Positions 25,665-33,676 of a stretch of 64,000 bases of DNA are shown here, piece by piece. The notes beneath the pieces were generated by a model. The model was not told the origin of the DNA. It did no database searches and saw only the letters and a list, made by a program, of their open reading frames with translations. The DNA lies in contig CALXMV010000007.1 of the NCBI GenBank assembly GCA_944389565.1, forward strand, positions 1-64,000, given 5' to 3'. The DNA comes from an uncultured Kiritimatiellota bacterium. GTDB taxonomy: Bacteria > Verrucomicrobiota > Kiritimatiellia > RFP12 > DVOR01. Each line of letters begins with the position of its first letter. Positions within the stretch are counted from its first letter, which is position 1. A program made the translations under genes and the position numbers.

Positions 25665-25741
25665 TGGTCGGAGCGGAGGGATTTGAACCCTCGACAACCT
25701 GCTCCCAAAGCAGGTGCGCTACCAGGCTGCGCTACGCTCCG
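25665..25741 (-). tRNA. tRNA-Pro (anticodon UGG)
   Basis: 77 nt including an encoded CCA. Read on the minus strand: acceptor CGGAGCG/CGCTCCG, D-stem GCGC/GCGC with loop AGCCTGGTA, anticodon stem CCTGC/GCAGG with loop TTTGGGA (anticodon TGG), 5-nt variable loop, T-stem GAGGG/CCCTC with loop TTCAAAT, discriminator A, then CCA at 25667-25665. All stems are perfectly paired. Confidence 0.98.
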
Positions 25742-25755
25742 TGAAAAACGGGCGC

Positions 25756-25764
25756 ATTATAGCA
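25756..25764 (-). promoter_or_regulatory. extended -10 promoter of tRNA-Pro
   Basis: Minus strand ATTTGC-TATAAT, hexamer at 25761-25756, ending 14 nt before the mature 5' end of the tRNA. Confidence 0.65.
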
Positions 25765-26076
25765 AATCGTTGGGGCGCGTGTGGCGACTCTTCGCAAAAA
25801 GCGTGTTCGTCTTTCCGCTGTTCTCTCGCGATTGGTGTCTCACAGAAGAACTGGCGGAAATCGACGGCCTTCTCTCGACTCGTGTCAAGAATGGGACAAT
25901 CCACCACCTAATTATAAAAGCGAAACAGGCCTTTTCGATATCTGCCAAGACACCCTGTTTCCCACCCTTTTATCGAGACATCCGTGCCCCCACCCCCGCA
26001 CATTCATTTTTCGATTTGGCGGTTATCGGGAAGACAAAACAATCCGCGCGAACATCCTCACAAAATCCCTCGCTTT
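25765..26076. other. 312-nt non-coding stretch, no feature recognised
   Basis: Between the tRNA-Pro promoter and the gtr-island promoter. Composition is less G+C-rich than the flanks. Open frames crossing it either run antisense to the tRNA or have no start signal or family resemblance; I see no gene, repeat or conserved motif. Confidence 0.5.
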
Positions 26077-26085
26077 TGCTATACT
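26077..26085 (+). promoter_or_regulatory. extended -10 promoter of the gtr island
   Basis: TG-C-TATACT with the hexamer at 26080-26085. Transcription would start near 26092, giving an unusually long leader (about 190 nt) before gtrA. Confidence 0.55.
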
Positions 26086-26095
26086 CAGTGGCACG

Positions 26096-26120
26096 CGACG
26101 GGATTGAGCCGTCGTTTTTT
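26096..26120 (+). terminator. terminator-like hairpin just after the gtr promoter (possible attenuator)
   Basis: CGACGG (26096-26101) and CCGTCG (26109-26114) form a 6-bp stem with a 7-nt loop, followed directly by six T (26115-26120). It lies about 5 nt after the predicted transcription start and 160 nt before gtrA. Confidence 0.55.
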
Positions 26121-26141
26121 GCGCTTCGCGCGAACAAGTTG

Positions 26142-26255
26142 CTTACTTGAAACCTGCGAATTTCTTTGGACAGGCAACGTGTTTGAGCGGGTGTGCCGTG
26201 TTTGGCACACCTTCTTTCACGTGCTTGTCCAGGGCCTCGCAGGGCCTCAAGTAAG
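26142..26255 (+). ncRNA. long imperfect hairpin, structured leader or small RNA candidate
   Basis: Four nested stems: 26142-26150 with 26247-26255 (9 bp, perfect), 26153-26159 with 26237-26243 (7 bp), 26167-26181 with 26218-26231 (13-14 bp, one wobble, one bulge), 26190-26197 with 26204-26211 (8 bp, loop GTGTTT). Internal loops are short and mostly asymmetric. It ends 24 nt before the gtrA start. The outline recalls a 6S-like rod, but known 6S or SRP sequence signatures are not evident. Either strand could form it; the + strand is favoured by the upstream promoter. Confidence 0.55.
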
Positions 26256-26279
26256 AACGTGACGGAAGGTGTGTTTTTT

Positions 26280-26750
26280 ATGTCGATAGGCGAGCGTTTC
26301 GCCCCCTCGGTGCTTTTGCGGATGGCAGTGCGGTTGGTACGATCGCACATGGGGCTTTATGTTTTTTTCGGAGCATGCACGACGGTGCTGAACTTCGTGC
26401 TCTTTCTCTTTTGTTTCCATGTCTTCGGGTGGCCGGGGTGGCTATCGAACACGGTGGCTTGGTGGCCATCTGTCGTTTTCGCATGGTGGACGAATCGCCT
26501 ATGGGTCTTCGATGCACCCAAACGGCTTTCGCCATGGGGATTGACACGAGAGTTGGCGGCATTCACGGGATCGCGCCTTTTCACAGGCATAGCGGACGTC
26601 TTTCTGATTTGGATTACGGTGGACGTGGCGCGATGGAACGAGGTGGCGATGAAGATTGTGGTCGGCGTCCTCGTTGTCATACTGAATTACGCAATCAGCC
26701 GTTGGTGGGTCTTCAAGGCCGGACGGCAGGAACGCAGGAATGAAAAGTGA
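26280..26750 (+). CDS. gtrA: GtrA-family membrane protein
   Basis: 156-aa four-helix membrane protein of the GtrA/DPMS family, thought to help move polyprenyl-phosphate-linked sugars across the inner membrane. Typical pieces are Y-V-F-F-G-A-C-T-T-V-L-N-F near 30, N-T-V-A-W-W-P-S-V-V-F-A-W-W-T-N-R-L-W-V-F near 60-80 and N-Y-A-I-S-R-W-W-V-F-K near 140. The ATG at 26280 has GGAAGG about 12 nt upstream; the frame is open upstream but would run into the structured leader. It is followed after 9 nt by the GtrB-like transferase. Base composition is lower in G+C than the surrounding operons. Confidence 0.85.
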   Translation: MSIGERFAPSVLLRMAVRLVRSHMGLYVFFGACTTVLNFVLFLFCFHVFGWPGWLSNTVAWWPSVVFAWWTNRLWVFDAPKRLSPWGLTRELAAFTGSRLFTGIADVFLIWITVDVARWNEVAMKIVVGVLVVILNYAISRWWVFKAGRQERRNEK

Positions 26751-26759
26751 GGTTACGGA

Positions 26760-27674
26760 ATGAGGCTTTCATTAGTAGTGCCGTGTTACAACGAGGCGCT
26801 GTGCGTGCGGCGGTTTTGGGAGGCGGTGCGAGCGTTGGCGTTGCCGTGTGAGACGGAGTTCGTCTTTGTGGACGACGGCTCGCGGGATGGAACATTGGCA
26901 GCATTGCGGACGTTGGCGCGAGAAGACGCAACCGTGCGATACATCTCCTTCTCGCGGAACTTCGGCAAAGAAGCCGCCCTCCTGGCCGGCCTGCGGAAGG
27001 CGACGGGTGAACGCGTGGTGACGCTCGACGTGGATCTGCAACACCCAGTGGCACTCCTGCCCGAGATGCTGGCGACACTGGACGGTGGCGCGTACGATTG
27101 CGTTGCGGCCCGACGCACCGACCGTGCCGGCGAGCCATGGTTACGCAGCCAATGCGCAAAGGCCTTCTATGAGATTCTGAACCGACTCTCTGAAGTCCAG
27201 GTGCGCGGCGGTGAGACCGACTACCGGATGATGACGCGACAAGTCGTCGATGCCGTGCTAGCCCTGCCGGAAGTCAATCGCTTCACCAAAGGGATCTACG
27301 CGTGGGTGGGTTTTCGCACGAAATGGCTGGAGTTTGGGAACGTGGAACGCGCCGCGGGCGAGACAAAATGGTCGTTCTGGGGGCTTGTCCGTTATAGCCT
27401 GCAAGGTATCACGGCCTTCTCCGTGGCACCGCTTCAGCTCGCCTCCGTGGCTGGCATCCTCTCTTGCGTGGCGGCCTTGCTCTATCTGACCTATGTGATC
27501 TTTGTGACGCTTATCATGGGCAATCCCGTCTCCGGTTACCCCACGCAGGTCTGCCTGACGCTCTTCTTTGGCGGCTTGCAACTCTTCTCCATCGGAATTC
27601 TCGGCAACTATCTCGCCAAAACCTACCTTGAGACCAAACATCGACCGCTTTACCTCATCCAGGAGGAACATTGA
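26760..27674 (+). CDS. gtrB: GtrB-like polyprenyl-phosphate glycosyltransferase (GT2)
   Basis: 304-aa membrane-anchored GT2 enzyme that would load a sugar from a nucleotide donor onto undecaprenyl phosphate at the cytoplasmic face. The catalytic domain has V-V-P-C-Y-N-E near residue 6, D-D-G-S-R-D-G-T near 38, the S-R-N-F-G-K-E-A-A-L segment near 66 and the D-V-D-L-Q-H-P motif near 90, plus R-R-T-D-R and the G-E-T-K-W-S-F-W-G signature near 200. Two C-terminal membrane helices (about 225-255 and 265-290) match GtrB. It overlaps the next gene's ATG by one base (TGATG). Confidence 0.92.
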   Translation: MRLSLVVPCYNEALCVRRFWEAVRALALPCETEFVFVDDGSRDGTLAALRTLAREDATVRYISFSRNFGKEAALLAGLRKATGERVVTLDVDLQHPVALLPEMLATLDGGAYDCVAARRTDRAGEPWLRSQCAKAFYEILNRLSEVQVRGGETDYRMMTRQVVDAVLALPEVNRFTKGIYAWVGFRTKWLEFGNVERAAGETKWSFWGLVRYSLQGITAFSVAPLQLASVAGILSCVAALLYLTYVIFVTLIMGNPVSGYPTQVCLTLFFGGLQLFSIGILGNYLAKTYLETKHRPLYLIQEEH

Positions 27675-29362
27675 TGAAACCTTTTCCGGTTCAAGGCAAA
27701 ACACAGAAGAGCACAATGCCAATAACATCGAGGAATATTGCCCTTTCATGGGCACTCTTGGTGATAATGGCGGGCTGTTTATTCTTGATCAACCGTTATT
27801 GCCTGCCTAAATTTGACGAATTGGCCTATGCGTTCGCGGGAATGTCTACGCCAATGGAGGGGGAGTGCCCGCGAATTGCCTCGTTCTCGGACGTCGTGCA
27901 GGTGCAGATCGGGGACTATCTGGCGAAAGGCAATGGGCGTGTCTTTGTGCATGGGTTGGTCTCAATCTTTGCAGGGTTTCGCCTTTACGCACTCTTCGAT
28001 TTCTTGAATACGGGAATGTGGTTTTTATTCGTTTGGGGGATTCTAAAAGCCAGTAAAGTGCATATCCAGAATGTCAAAACGTTCCTTTTCTTTGCCTCAG
28101 TAATTTGGCTTTTATTATGGCGCCAAGGGTTTTGCTGTGCAAATGCAGCCTTTGCGATTAATTACCTTTGGGCGGGGACCGCCACAGTGTGGGTGATTGT
28201 CCTTTGGAACAATCTAACCCGTTGGTGGATGATTCCGCTCCTGTTTTTCTTTGGGTGGAGTCAGGAATCATTCGCATTACCGCTATTGGCGGGGTTCGCT
28301 GGTGGTGCTTTGTTTCGAGGGGTCTTTGAACGGCGATGGCCATGGACGACCAAGCAAACGATCGCGTGGATAGTGGCGATGTGCGGTTTGGCGTTTTTGT
28401 GCTTGGGCCCGAGTGCGCGTGGCGCTGCTGGAGGATTATTATCGCAGGGTTTAAGGGAGATTATTGAGTCGATTATTAAAGCACATCTCGATTTATGCTT
28501 GGCAGGATGGCCACTCATCTTCGTCGCTCTATTACTGTGGGTAATTGGGTACAATAGAAGAAATATCATGGCGCTCTTTAATCGAGCACTGGAACTGTGG
28601 TGCTTCCTATTTGCAGCATATGGACTTTTTCTGCTCACGTGCGCTCGGGCTGGAGCGCGTACACAATTCGTCGTCTATGTAGCTATCACGGTCATTGTAT
28701 TGTTGGAACGCGCCAGTTTTGGGCGAGGAAATCGATGGCCACGGAGGATTCTCATCCTTTGCGCGATGACGGGGGTGTTAATTTCGATGGCTATGCAAAT
28801 CGTTGTGGGACGGGATGCCATACAAATGCGTGCGTGCTATATCGATAATCCTCAAGGGATCACAATGCTTCCAGCGCGTAACTTGGGGCCTTGGTCAAAC
28901 TCCGTCACAACAGGGAAAATCATCAATGCCAATGATCAGATGTATTTGCGCCGAGAACTAGGAATGGCAACCAACCCGACTGTTCTGCCACCGAGACTTT
29001 ACGTAGAACTCTATTGCACTCCAAGGCAGTTCTTCAAACATGCGCAAGAAATCGAGCGAGGCTGTGGCCTCTATGTGCTGAAAGACCTCCCACGTGCTGT
29101 TGTCATGCGCGGTCATGGCGCATTATCCACATTTCAAAAAGAGGTCTTGGCAGATTACTTCCGCGGTTTGGCTTACCCGCTTGGCATAAAAGGGTGGCTC
29201 AAAGTTCGCTGGGACAACGCCCACTTTCATGAGGACGATACATTATGGACTTCTGACTTCCCATTCTATTTCACTGCCAAAGATGGAGCCGACTATACTT
29301 TATTCGCGATTCACGATCTTGCTCACGGAATCGTCGAAGAAAAACTTGCCGCCCTACCCTGA
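27674..29362 (+). CDS. multi-pass membrane glycosyltransferase-like protein (DUF6056/GtrC role)
   Basis: 562 aa with about ten to eleven hydrophobic helices in the first 400 residues and a soluble C-terminal domain of 160 residues. An F-D-E-L-A-Y-A-F motif in the first outside loop (about 48) and L-A-K-G-N-G-R-V-F-V-H near 85 resemble the acidic-loop/N-G-R pattern of DUF6056 and GtrII-like GT-C enzymes, which transfer the polyprenyl-linked sugar to surface glycans. AGGAGG lies 7 nt before the ATG. Base composition is markedly A+T-richer than all neighbours, which suggests recent acquisition. It would complete a gtrA-gtrB-gtrC style sugar-modification set. Confidence 0.75.
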   Translation: MKPFPVQGKTQKSTMPITSRNIALSWALLVIMAGCLFLINRYCLPKFDELAYAFAGMSTPMEGECPRIASFSDVVQVQIGDYLAKGNGRVFVHGLVSIFAGFRLYALFDFLNTGMWFLFVWGILKASKVHIQNVKTFLFFASVIWLLLWRQGFCCANAAFAINYLWAGTATVWVIVLWNNLTRWWMIPLLFFFGWSQESFALPLLAGFAGGALFRGVFERRWPWTTKQTIAWIVAMCGLAFLCLGPSARGAAGGLLSQGLREIIESIIKAHLDLCLAGWPLIFVALLLWVIGYNRRNIMALFNRALELWCFLFAAYGLFLLTCARAGARTQFVVYVAITVIVLLERASFGRGNRWPRRILILCAMTGVLISMAMQIVVGRDAIQMRACYIDNPQGITMLPARNLGPWSNSVTTGKIINANDQMYLRRELGMATNPTVLPPRLYVELYCTPRQFFKHAQEIERGCGLYVLKDLPRAVVMRGHGALSTFQKEVLADYFRGLAYPLGIKGWLKVRWDNAHFHEDDTLWTSDFPFYFTAKDGADYTLFAIHDLAHGIVEEKLAALP

Positions 29363-29610
29363 CGACACTCGATAGTGTTTCGATGTTTTACGCAAAATCC
29401 GTAAAATAAGCATAAGTAGGAGGATTTCGGAGAAAAAAACACGGCGAACATCTGCTTAGGTCGGGACATCCCCGATTCTTTTGGTCGGGGAGTCTGTAGG
29501 TAAGCCGACCAGCGGCCGTCCTTTTACCGAGGATGTGTCGCACGGTCGCCTCCGCCTCCCCAATGAGCGCGAATTGCTATTTCATGTGCTCTTTGGCGAA
29601 AGGTTTTTGG
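29363..29610. other. 248-nt intergenic stretch after the gtr island
   Basis: Contains small hairpins only: ACACT/AGTGT near 29370 and TTTACG/CGTAAA near 29388-29406, neither with a T-run, and a nested structure at about 29460-29511. No gene is visible. Confidence 0.5.
29460..29511 (+). ncRNA. nested stem-loop of unknown role (weak)
   Basis: Outer GGTCGG near 29460 can pair with CCGACC near 29506-29511, enclosing CCCCGA/TCGGGG with a loop of about 9 nt. It lies between the gtr island and the next operon. No promoter or family match is evident. Confidence 0.25.
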
Positions 29611-29616
29611 TAGAAT
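29609..29616 (+). promoter_or_regulatory. -10 element 10 nt before the operon's first ATG
   Basis: TTTTTGG-TAGAAT, hexamer at 29611-29616; the ATG is at 29627, so the mRNA would have a 5' end only about 3-4 nt before the start codon, with no room for a Shine-Dalgarno. Confidence 0.5.
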
Positions 29617-29626
29617 ACATCGCGTT

Positions 29627-30628
29627 ATGCTGACACAGGCGAAGTTGGATCAAGCGGTGCTGGAATTGCGTGGGTTGCGATGGCGGCCGCCACGGCGCAC
29701 GGTGTTTGACCTCACGGGCGGCGGTTTCGCCGGGCTGTTCGGGGCCTTGTCGTTTCTCGTGGATTCGCGGGAGGCGCATGGGTTGGGCGATTTGGTGCTT
29801 TCGGCGCTGTTGCGCGGGGTGCGGGGAGAGATCGAGCCCCCGCCGCGCGTGGTGACGGACGTGACGTGGGTGGACGGCGTGCTGCGCGTCGAGACGCGGC
29901 AGACGCGGCTGTGGGTGGCGTTCGGCAAGGCGCCGGATGGCGTGACGCCGGAGGCGGCGCCGGGGAAGCGGTGGAACGCCGCCGTGCTGCTGGGCGGGGA
30001 GGGCGCCGCGCCGGAGCCCTACGGGGCGCTTTCGCACGGCGCGTTTCTGGAGGCGTTGCGGCGCTTCATGCCGGCTTACCTAGCGGGGGCCGAGGCCCAT
30101 TGGTGGGCGGTGCTCGCGGATTGGATGACGGCGTTGGAGCGCGCCACGGGAGGTTCGACCATGAAGGATTTGACGGAAGCGTTGCGGTTTTACGACCGGA
30201 ACAAGGAGAAGATCGAGTCGCTGTTGGCTTTCCGCCGGGAATTGGCGGAGGAGTCCGAGAGTTTCGCGAAGCGGCTGGAGGGCAAACTGCGCGCGGCCGG
30301 GTTGGGCGACGGGTTGTCCTGCGAGCCGGGCGGGCGGCTGTGCGTGTCGCGGACGCTTCGCCTGCAGGGCACCCCTTACGAGGTAGCCTGGGTGGCCGAG
30401 GTGCGTCTGGAGGATCTGACGATCCGCGCGGCGCCCGTCGTCCGGCGCGACCTGAAAAGCCGCCGTAGGCCGAGCGCGGAGGAGGCCGAGCGGCTCCTCG
30501 CGGAAAGCGGGTTGGCCGCGCTCGTCGGTGAACGGCGCATCAATCCGGAGAACCCGGAGGCGATGGCCTATCAGACGCTGAAGGCGATGACCCAAGCGGC
30601 CGAGGACGCCTTCGCGAAACTGGTCTGA
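29627..30628 (+). CDS. hypothetical protein, 333 aa
   Basis: No family recognised. It looks soluble and cytoplasmic. The N-terminal half is beta-rich (R-R-T-V-F-D-L-T-G-G-G-F-A near 25; V-V-T-D-V-T-W-V-D-G-V-L-R-V-E-T near 75). A highly charged helix at about 180-225 (K-I-E-S-L-L-A-F-R-R-E-L-A-E-E) is followed by another beta segment and a Lys/Arg-rich helical tail. The layout could suit a nuclease-like alpha/beta fold but no catalytic motif is convincing. First gene of the seven-gene operon that ends at 35432; the CDF gene starts 4 nt after it. Confidence 0.65.
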   Translation: MLTQAKLDQAVLELRGLRWRPPRRTVFDLTGGGFAGLFGALSFLVDSREAHGLGDLVLSALLRGVRGEIEPPPRVVTDVTWVDGVLRVETRQTRLWVAFGKAPDGVTPEAAPGKRWNAAVLLGGEGAAPEPYGALSHGAFLEALRRFMPAYLAGAEAHWWAVLADWMTALERATGGSTMKDLTEALRFYDRNKEKIESLLAFRRELAEESESFAKRLEGKLRAAGLGDGLSCEPGGRLCVSRTLRLQGTPYEVAWVAEVRLEDLTIRAAPVVRRDLKSRRRPSAEEAERLLAESGLAALVGERRINPENPEAMAYQTLKAMTQAAEDAFAKLV

Positions 30629-30632
30629 CGCG

Positions 30633-31553
30633 ATGGACGCCACCGAATCGGCGGAGACGCGCGAGGCGCGGGCCAACCGTGTGACGTGGCTCTCGGTATG
30701 GGTGAACAGCATCCTCACGGCGGGGAAGCTGTTCGCCGGTATCTTCGGGCACTCGTCGGCGATGGTGGCCGACGCGGTGCATTCAGCGAGCGACTTCGCG
30801 ACCGATTTCGCGGTGTTGCTGGGAATGCGCCTGGCGGGGAAGCCGCAGGATTGCGACCATCCCTACGGTCATGGGAAGTATGAGACGATCGCCGCCGCCG
30901 TGGTGGGCATCGCCCTCTGCGCGGTGGGGTTGGCCATCGCCCTGCACGCCGGCCATGCGCTCCTGGCGGCCACGCGCGGCGTCTTGCCCAAGCGTCCGGA
31001 ACTGATCGCGCTTTGGGCGGGGGCGATCTCCATCGTGGTGAAGGAATGGCTTTACCAAGTGACGGTGCGGGTGGCGCGGCAGACGGCGAACGACGCGTTG
31101 CGGGCCAATGCCTGGCACCACCGCAGCGACGCGCTTTCCTCCATCGCCACCACCATCGGCGCGGGCGCGGGGGCGCTCTTCGGCGGGCGATGGGCGTTGC
31201 TGGATCCCTTGGCGGCGGCGGCCGTGGGCGTGACGCTCGTGAAGATCGCGTGGGACATCGTGCGCGACGCGATCGACAAGTTGGCCGAGCAGGGGATGAC
31301 CGACGCCGAGAACGCCGCCATCCTGCGATTGGCGCACGCGGTGCCGGGGCTCAGCGAGCCGCACCACCTGCGGAGCCGCCGCGTGGGCAGCGTGGCGGTC
31401 ATCGAGCTGCATTTCCGCGTGGATCCCGAGATGACGGTGCGCGAGGGCCATGCCATCGCCTGCCGCGTGGAGCAGGCCCTGCGTGGCCGTTTCGGGGCGG
31501 ATGCCATCATCACCATCCATGTCGAACCTTGGAAGGAAAGGACTGAACCATGA
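30633..31553 (+). CDS. cation diffusion facilitator (Zn/Fe/Mn efflux)
   Basis: 306-aa antiporter that exports divalent metals using the proton gradient. Six membrane helices are visible. Site A ligands lie in M-V-A-D-A-V-H-S-A-S-D (near 47-56) and N-A-W-H-H-R-S-D-A (near 155-162), in the H-x-x-x-D style of many Fe/Zn transporters. The conserved D-H-P-Y-G-H-G-K-Y-E segment after helix II and a C-terminal cytoplasmic metallochaperone-like domain (about 215-300, with H-H-L-R-S-R-R-V-G and V-E-L/I-H-F-R-V-D-P) match the family. Metal choice cannot be read. It overlaps the next gene by 4 nt (ATGA). Confidence 0.92.
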   Translation: MDATESAETREARANRVTWLSVWVNSILTAGKLFAGIFGHSSAMVADAVHSASDFATDFAVLLGMRLAGKPQDCDHPYGHGKYETIAAAVVGIALCAVGLAIALHAGHALLAATRGVLPKRPELIALWAGAISIVVKEWLYQVTVRVARQTANDALRANAWHHRSDALSSIATTIGAGAGALFGGRWALLDPLAAAAVGVTLVKIAWDIVRDAIDKLAEQGMTDAENAAILRLAHAVPGLSEPHHLRSRRVGSVAVIELHFRVDPEMTVREGHAIACRVEQALRGRFGADAIITIHVEPWKERTEP

Positions 31554-33097
31554 GGACGACCCTCACCTTGGCGTTCGTGGCGGCGTTGCTCGCGGCGGCG
31601 CCCGCGCGTGCCATCTGGCCCTTCGGCGAAAGCGAGGAGGAGAAGGCCGCCAAACTGGCCACCCACGTGGCGGAGGTCTTGCGCGAACCCAACCGCCTCA
31701 TCGCCCAGGCGCAGGACGCCTTCGACGCCGACGACACCGAGAAGGCCATCCAGCTCTTCCGGCAGGCGCAGGAGGCCATCATGGCCATCGAGGCGGGCGA
31801 GGACACCTCCGGCACGGCTTACGCTCCCTTGCGCATCAAGAAGTTCCACTGCATCTCCATGCTCGATTCCTTGGCGCTCCAACGGGCCGAGGTCAATGAT
31901 GTGCGCCAGGCCGTCACCGACACCTCCGAACTCGAGAAACGGTTGGCGGAGGAACGCGCCGCGCTCGTTCGCGAGGAGCAAAAAAAAGAGGCTGAGGCCA
32001 AAAAGCTCGAACCGCCCAAGCCACCAACCTTCGCCGAACGTCTGCCCGACGCCCAACGGCGCCTGGCGGAGGCCACCGCCGCCCGCGAGTTCGCCGACCA
32101 AGCCGTCCTGGAAGCCGAAAAGAAACTCCTCGCCGCGCAGGCCACGCTCAAGGCGGCCTCCAAGGCGAACGCCGCCGCCGACGCGCAACGTTTCCTCGCC
32201 GAGAAACGCCTCGAACAGGCCGAGGCCGACGCCCCCGCGGAAGCCCCCGAAAACGCGCTCGCCGCCGAGCGCCACGCCGCCGAGGTCGCCAAGCAAGAGG
32301 CCGGGCAGGCGACCCAGGCCATGGCCGCCGCGCGACAAACCGTGACCGCCGCCGAACGCGGGCGGGAGGATGCCCGTGCCGCCGCAGAACGCGCCCGCGC
32401 CACCGAGGCGGACACCCGGCTGGAGGTGGAGATGCTGCAACGCGGCATCGCGGAGGAGAAAGCCGCCGCCGAACGCGAACGTCGCGCTGCCGAGGCCCGC
32501 CAACGCCAAATCGAGGCCGAGGAGCTCGCCAAGCGGCAAGCCGAGGCGAAAGCCGCCGCGGAGGCCCGCGCCGCGGCGGAGAAAGCCAAGGCCGCACGCG
32601 ACGCGCAGGCGAAGGCCCAGGCCGAGGCCGACGCCAAGGCACGGAAGGCCGCGGCCGACGCGTGCGCCATGCTGTGGGATCTGAAACGCATCGACACCTT
32701 GGAGGGAAGGCTCGGGGAAGCGCTCGGCAAATGGCCGGAAGATCCCACGCTGATGGTGCTGTTGGCGCGGTTGCGCCTCTTGCAGAACCGCCCGGACGAC
32801 GCGTTGGAATTGGTCGCGATGGTCCCGTCCGGCGGAGAGGCGGGGGTCGACGCGCAGCTGGTCGCGGCGGGGGCGTACCTCACGCGCAACCGTCCCGAGC
32901 AGGCGATGGATGTGTTGGAACGGGCCATGCGGGCCGCGCCAACCGACCCGCGGCCCTATTTCAACGCGGCCATCACGTTCCTGCGGTTGCCGCAACTGGA
33001 TCCGAAGCGCGACCTTGCCGCGCGCTATTACGTCCGGAGCGTCGAACTCGGCGGGAAGCGGTCGCTCTCCCTAGAGCGGCGGCTGGGCATGGAATGA
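31550..33097 (+). CDS. exported Ala/Glu-rich coiled-coil protein with TPR-like ends
   Basis: 515 aa. Signal peptide (T-L-T-L-A-F-V-A-A-L-L-A-A-A-P-A-R-A, cut near 21). Residues 25-110 contain helical pairs like a TPR (A-Q-D-A-F-D-A-D-D-T-E-K-A-I-Q-L-F). Residues about 125-370 are an almost uninterrupted Ala/Glu/Lys/Arg coiled coil. The last 130 residues return to TPR-like helices (P-D-D-A-L-E-L-V-A-M-V, P-E-Q-A-M-D-V-L-E-R-A). Probably a periplasmic scaffold or adaptor; TolA-like stalks have a similar look but no TolA C-terminal domain is present. It overlaps the CDF stop by 4 nt. Confidence 0.75.
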   Translation: MRTTLTLAFVAALLAAAPARAIWPFGESEEEKAAKLATHVAEVLREPNRLIAQAQDAFDADDTEKAIQLFRQAQEAIMAIEAGEDTSGTAYAPLRIKKFHCISMLDSLALQRAEVNDVRQAVTDTSELEKRLAEERAALVREEQKKEAEAKKLEPPKPPTFAERLPDAQRRLAEATAAREFADQAVLEAEKKLLAAQATLKAASKANAAADAQRFLAEKRLEQAEADAPAEAPENALAAERHAAEVAKQEAGQATQAMAAARQTVTAAERGREDARAAAERARATEADTRLEVEMLQRGIAEEKAAAERERRAAEARQRQIEAEELAKRQAEAKAAAEARAAAEKAKAARDAQAKAQAEADAKARKAAADACAMLWDLKRIDTLEGRLGEALGKWPEDPTLMVLLARLRLLQNRPDDALELVAMVPSGGEAGVDAQLVAAGAYLTRNRPEQAMDVLERAMRAAPTDPRPYFNAAITFLRLPQLDPKRDLAARYYVRSVELGGKRSLSLERRLGME

Positions 33098-33112
33098 CAA
33101 GGAGGCCCGACA

Positions 33113-33676
33113 ATGCCGAACGGTGACCCCATGACCGAGAAAACCCTCGCCACCCGGCGCATTTTCGAGGGGCGAGCCCTGACCATCGACATCCTCGACA
33201 TCGAGATGCCCGATGGCCGCAAAACGACACGCGAGATACTCCGCCATCGCGGCGCGGTATGCATCCTGGGCGAGTTGCCTGACGGGCGGTTCATCTTTGT
33301 GCGACAATACCGCAAAGCCGTCGAGCGCACGCTTCTGGAGTGCGTGGCCGGATGCATGGAAGAGGGCGAGACGCCGGAGCAGGCAGCCTGCCGCGAAACG
33401 CGCGAGGAGAGCGGCCACGAAGTGCTCGCCCTCACGCCCTTGGGTCATTCCCTCCCCGCCCCAGGTTACTGCGATGAGGTGCATTGGCACTTTCATGCCC
33501 GCCTCAAGGCCGCGCCCGATGGGCAACGCCTCGACACGGACGAGAACCTCGTCCCCTACCCGCTCGCCGCCGACGCCATCGAGCGCGCCATCGACGACGG
33601 GGAGATCGATGACGGCAAAACCATCATCCTCTGGCACCTCTATCGCCGTGCCAAGGCGCAAGGCCACTTGCCATGA
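33113..33676 (+). CDS. NUDIX hydrolase, ADP-ribose pyrophosphatase-like
   Basis: 187-aa cytosolic pyrophosphohydrolase. The Nudix box fits G-x5-E-x7-R-E-U-x-E-E-x-G-U: G-C-M-E-E-G-E ... R-E-T-R-E-E-S-G-H near residues 80-102. The N-terminal strand pattern (R-R-I-F-E-G-R-A-L-T-I, R-E-I-L-R-H-R-G-A-V) and V-R-Q-Y-R are those of ADP-sugar pyrophosphatases (NudF/YffH type). AAGGAGG is 8 nt before the first ATG; a second ATG six codons in is less likely. Its stop overlaps the methyltransferase start (ATGA). Confidence 0.9.
   Translation: MPNGDPMTEKTLATRRIFEGRALTIDILDIEMPDGRKTTREILRHRGAVCILGELPDGRFIFVRQYRKAVERTLLECVAGCMEEGETPEQAACRETREESGHEVLALTPLGHSLPAPGYCDEVHWHFHARLKAAPDGQRLDTDENLVPYPLAADAIERAIDDGEIDDGKTIILWHLYRRAKAQGHLP

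Noticed and set aside
26086-26120. tRNA or tmRNA 3'-end remnant on the minus strand (GACGG-CTCAATC-CCGTC resembles a T-arm)
   Set aside because: No matching acceptor 5' half, D-arm or CCA was found, and on the plus strand the same bases make a better terminator hairpin with T6.
25650-26150. A 166-codon open frame on the plus strand crossing the tRNA-Pro region
   Set aside because: Its first third is the antisense of tRNA-Pro (the R-R-D-L-N-P-R-Q-P-A type artefact). It has no ribosome binding site and spans a promoter and terminator hairpin.
26096-26279. ops/JUMPstart element before the glycosyltransferase genes
   Set aside because: No GGCGGTAG-like ops core was found in the leader.
27674-29362. 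O-antigen polymerase (Wzy) as an alternative for the third gtr gene
   Set aside because: The early acidic outside loop F-D-E-L and the N-G-R motif, together with gtrA and gtrB neighbours, fit a GT-C/GtrC-type transferase better, though Wzy cannot be fully excluded.
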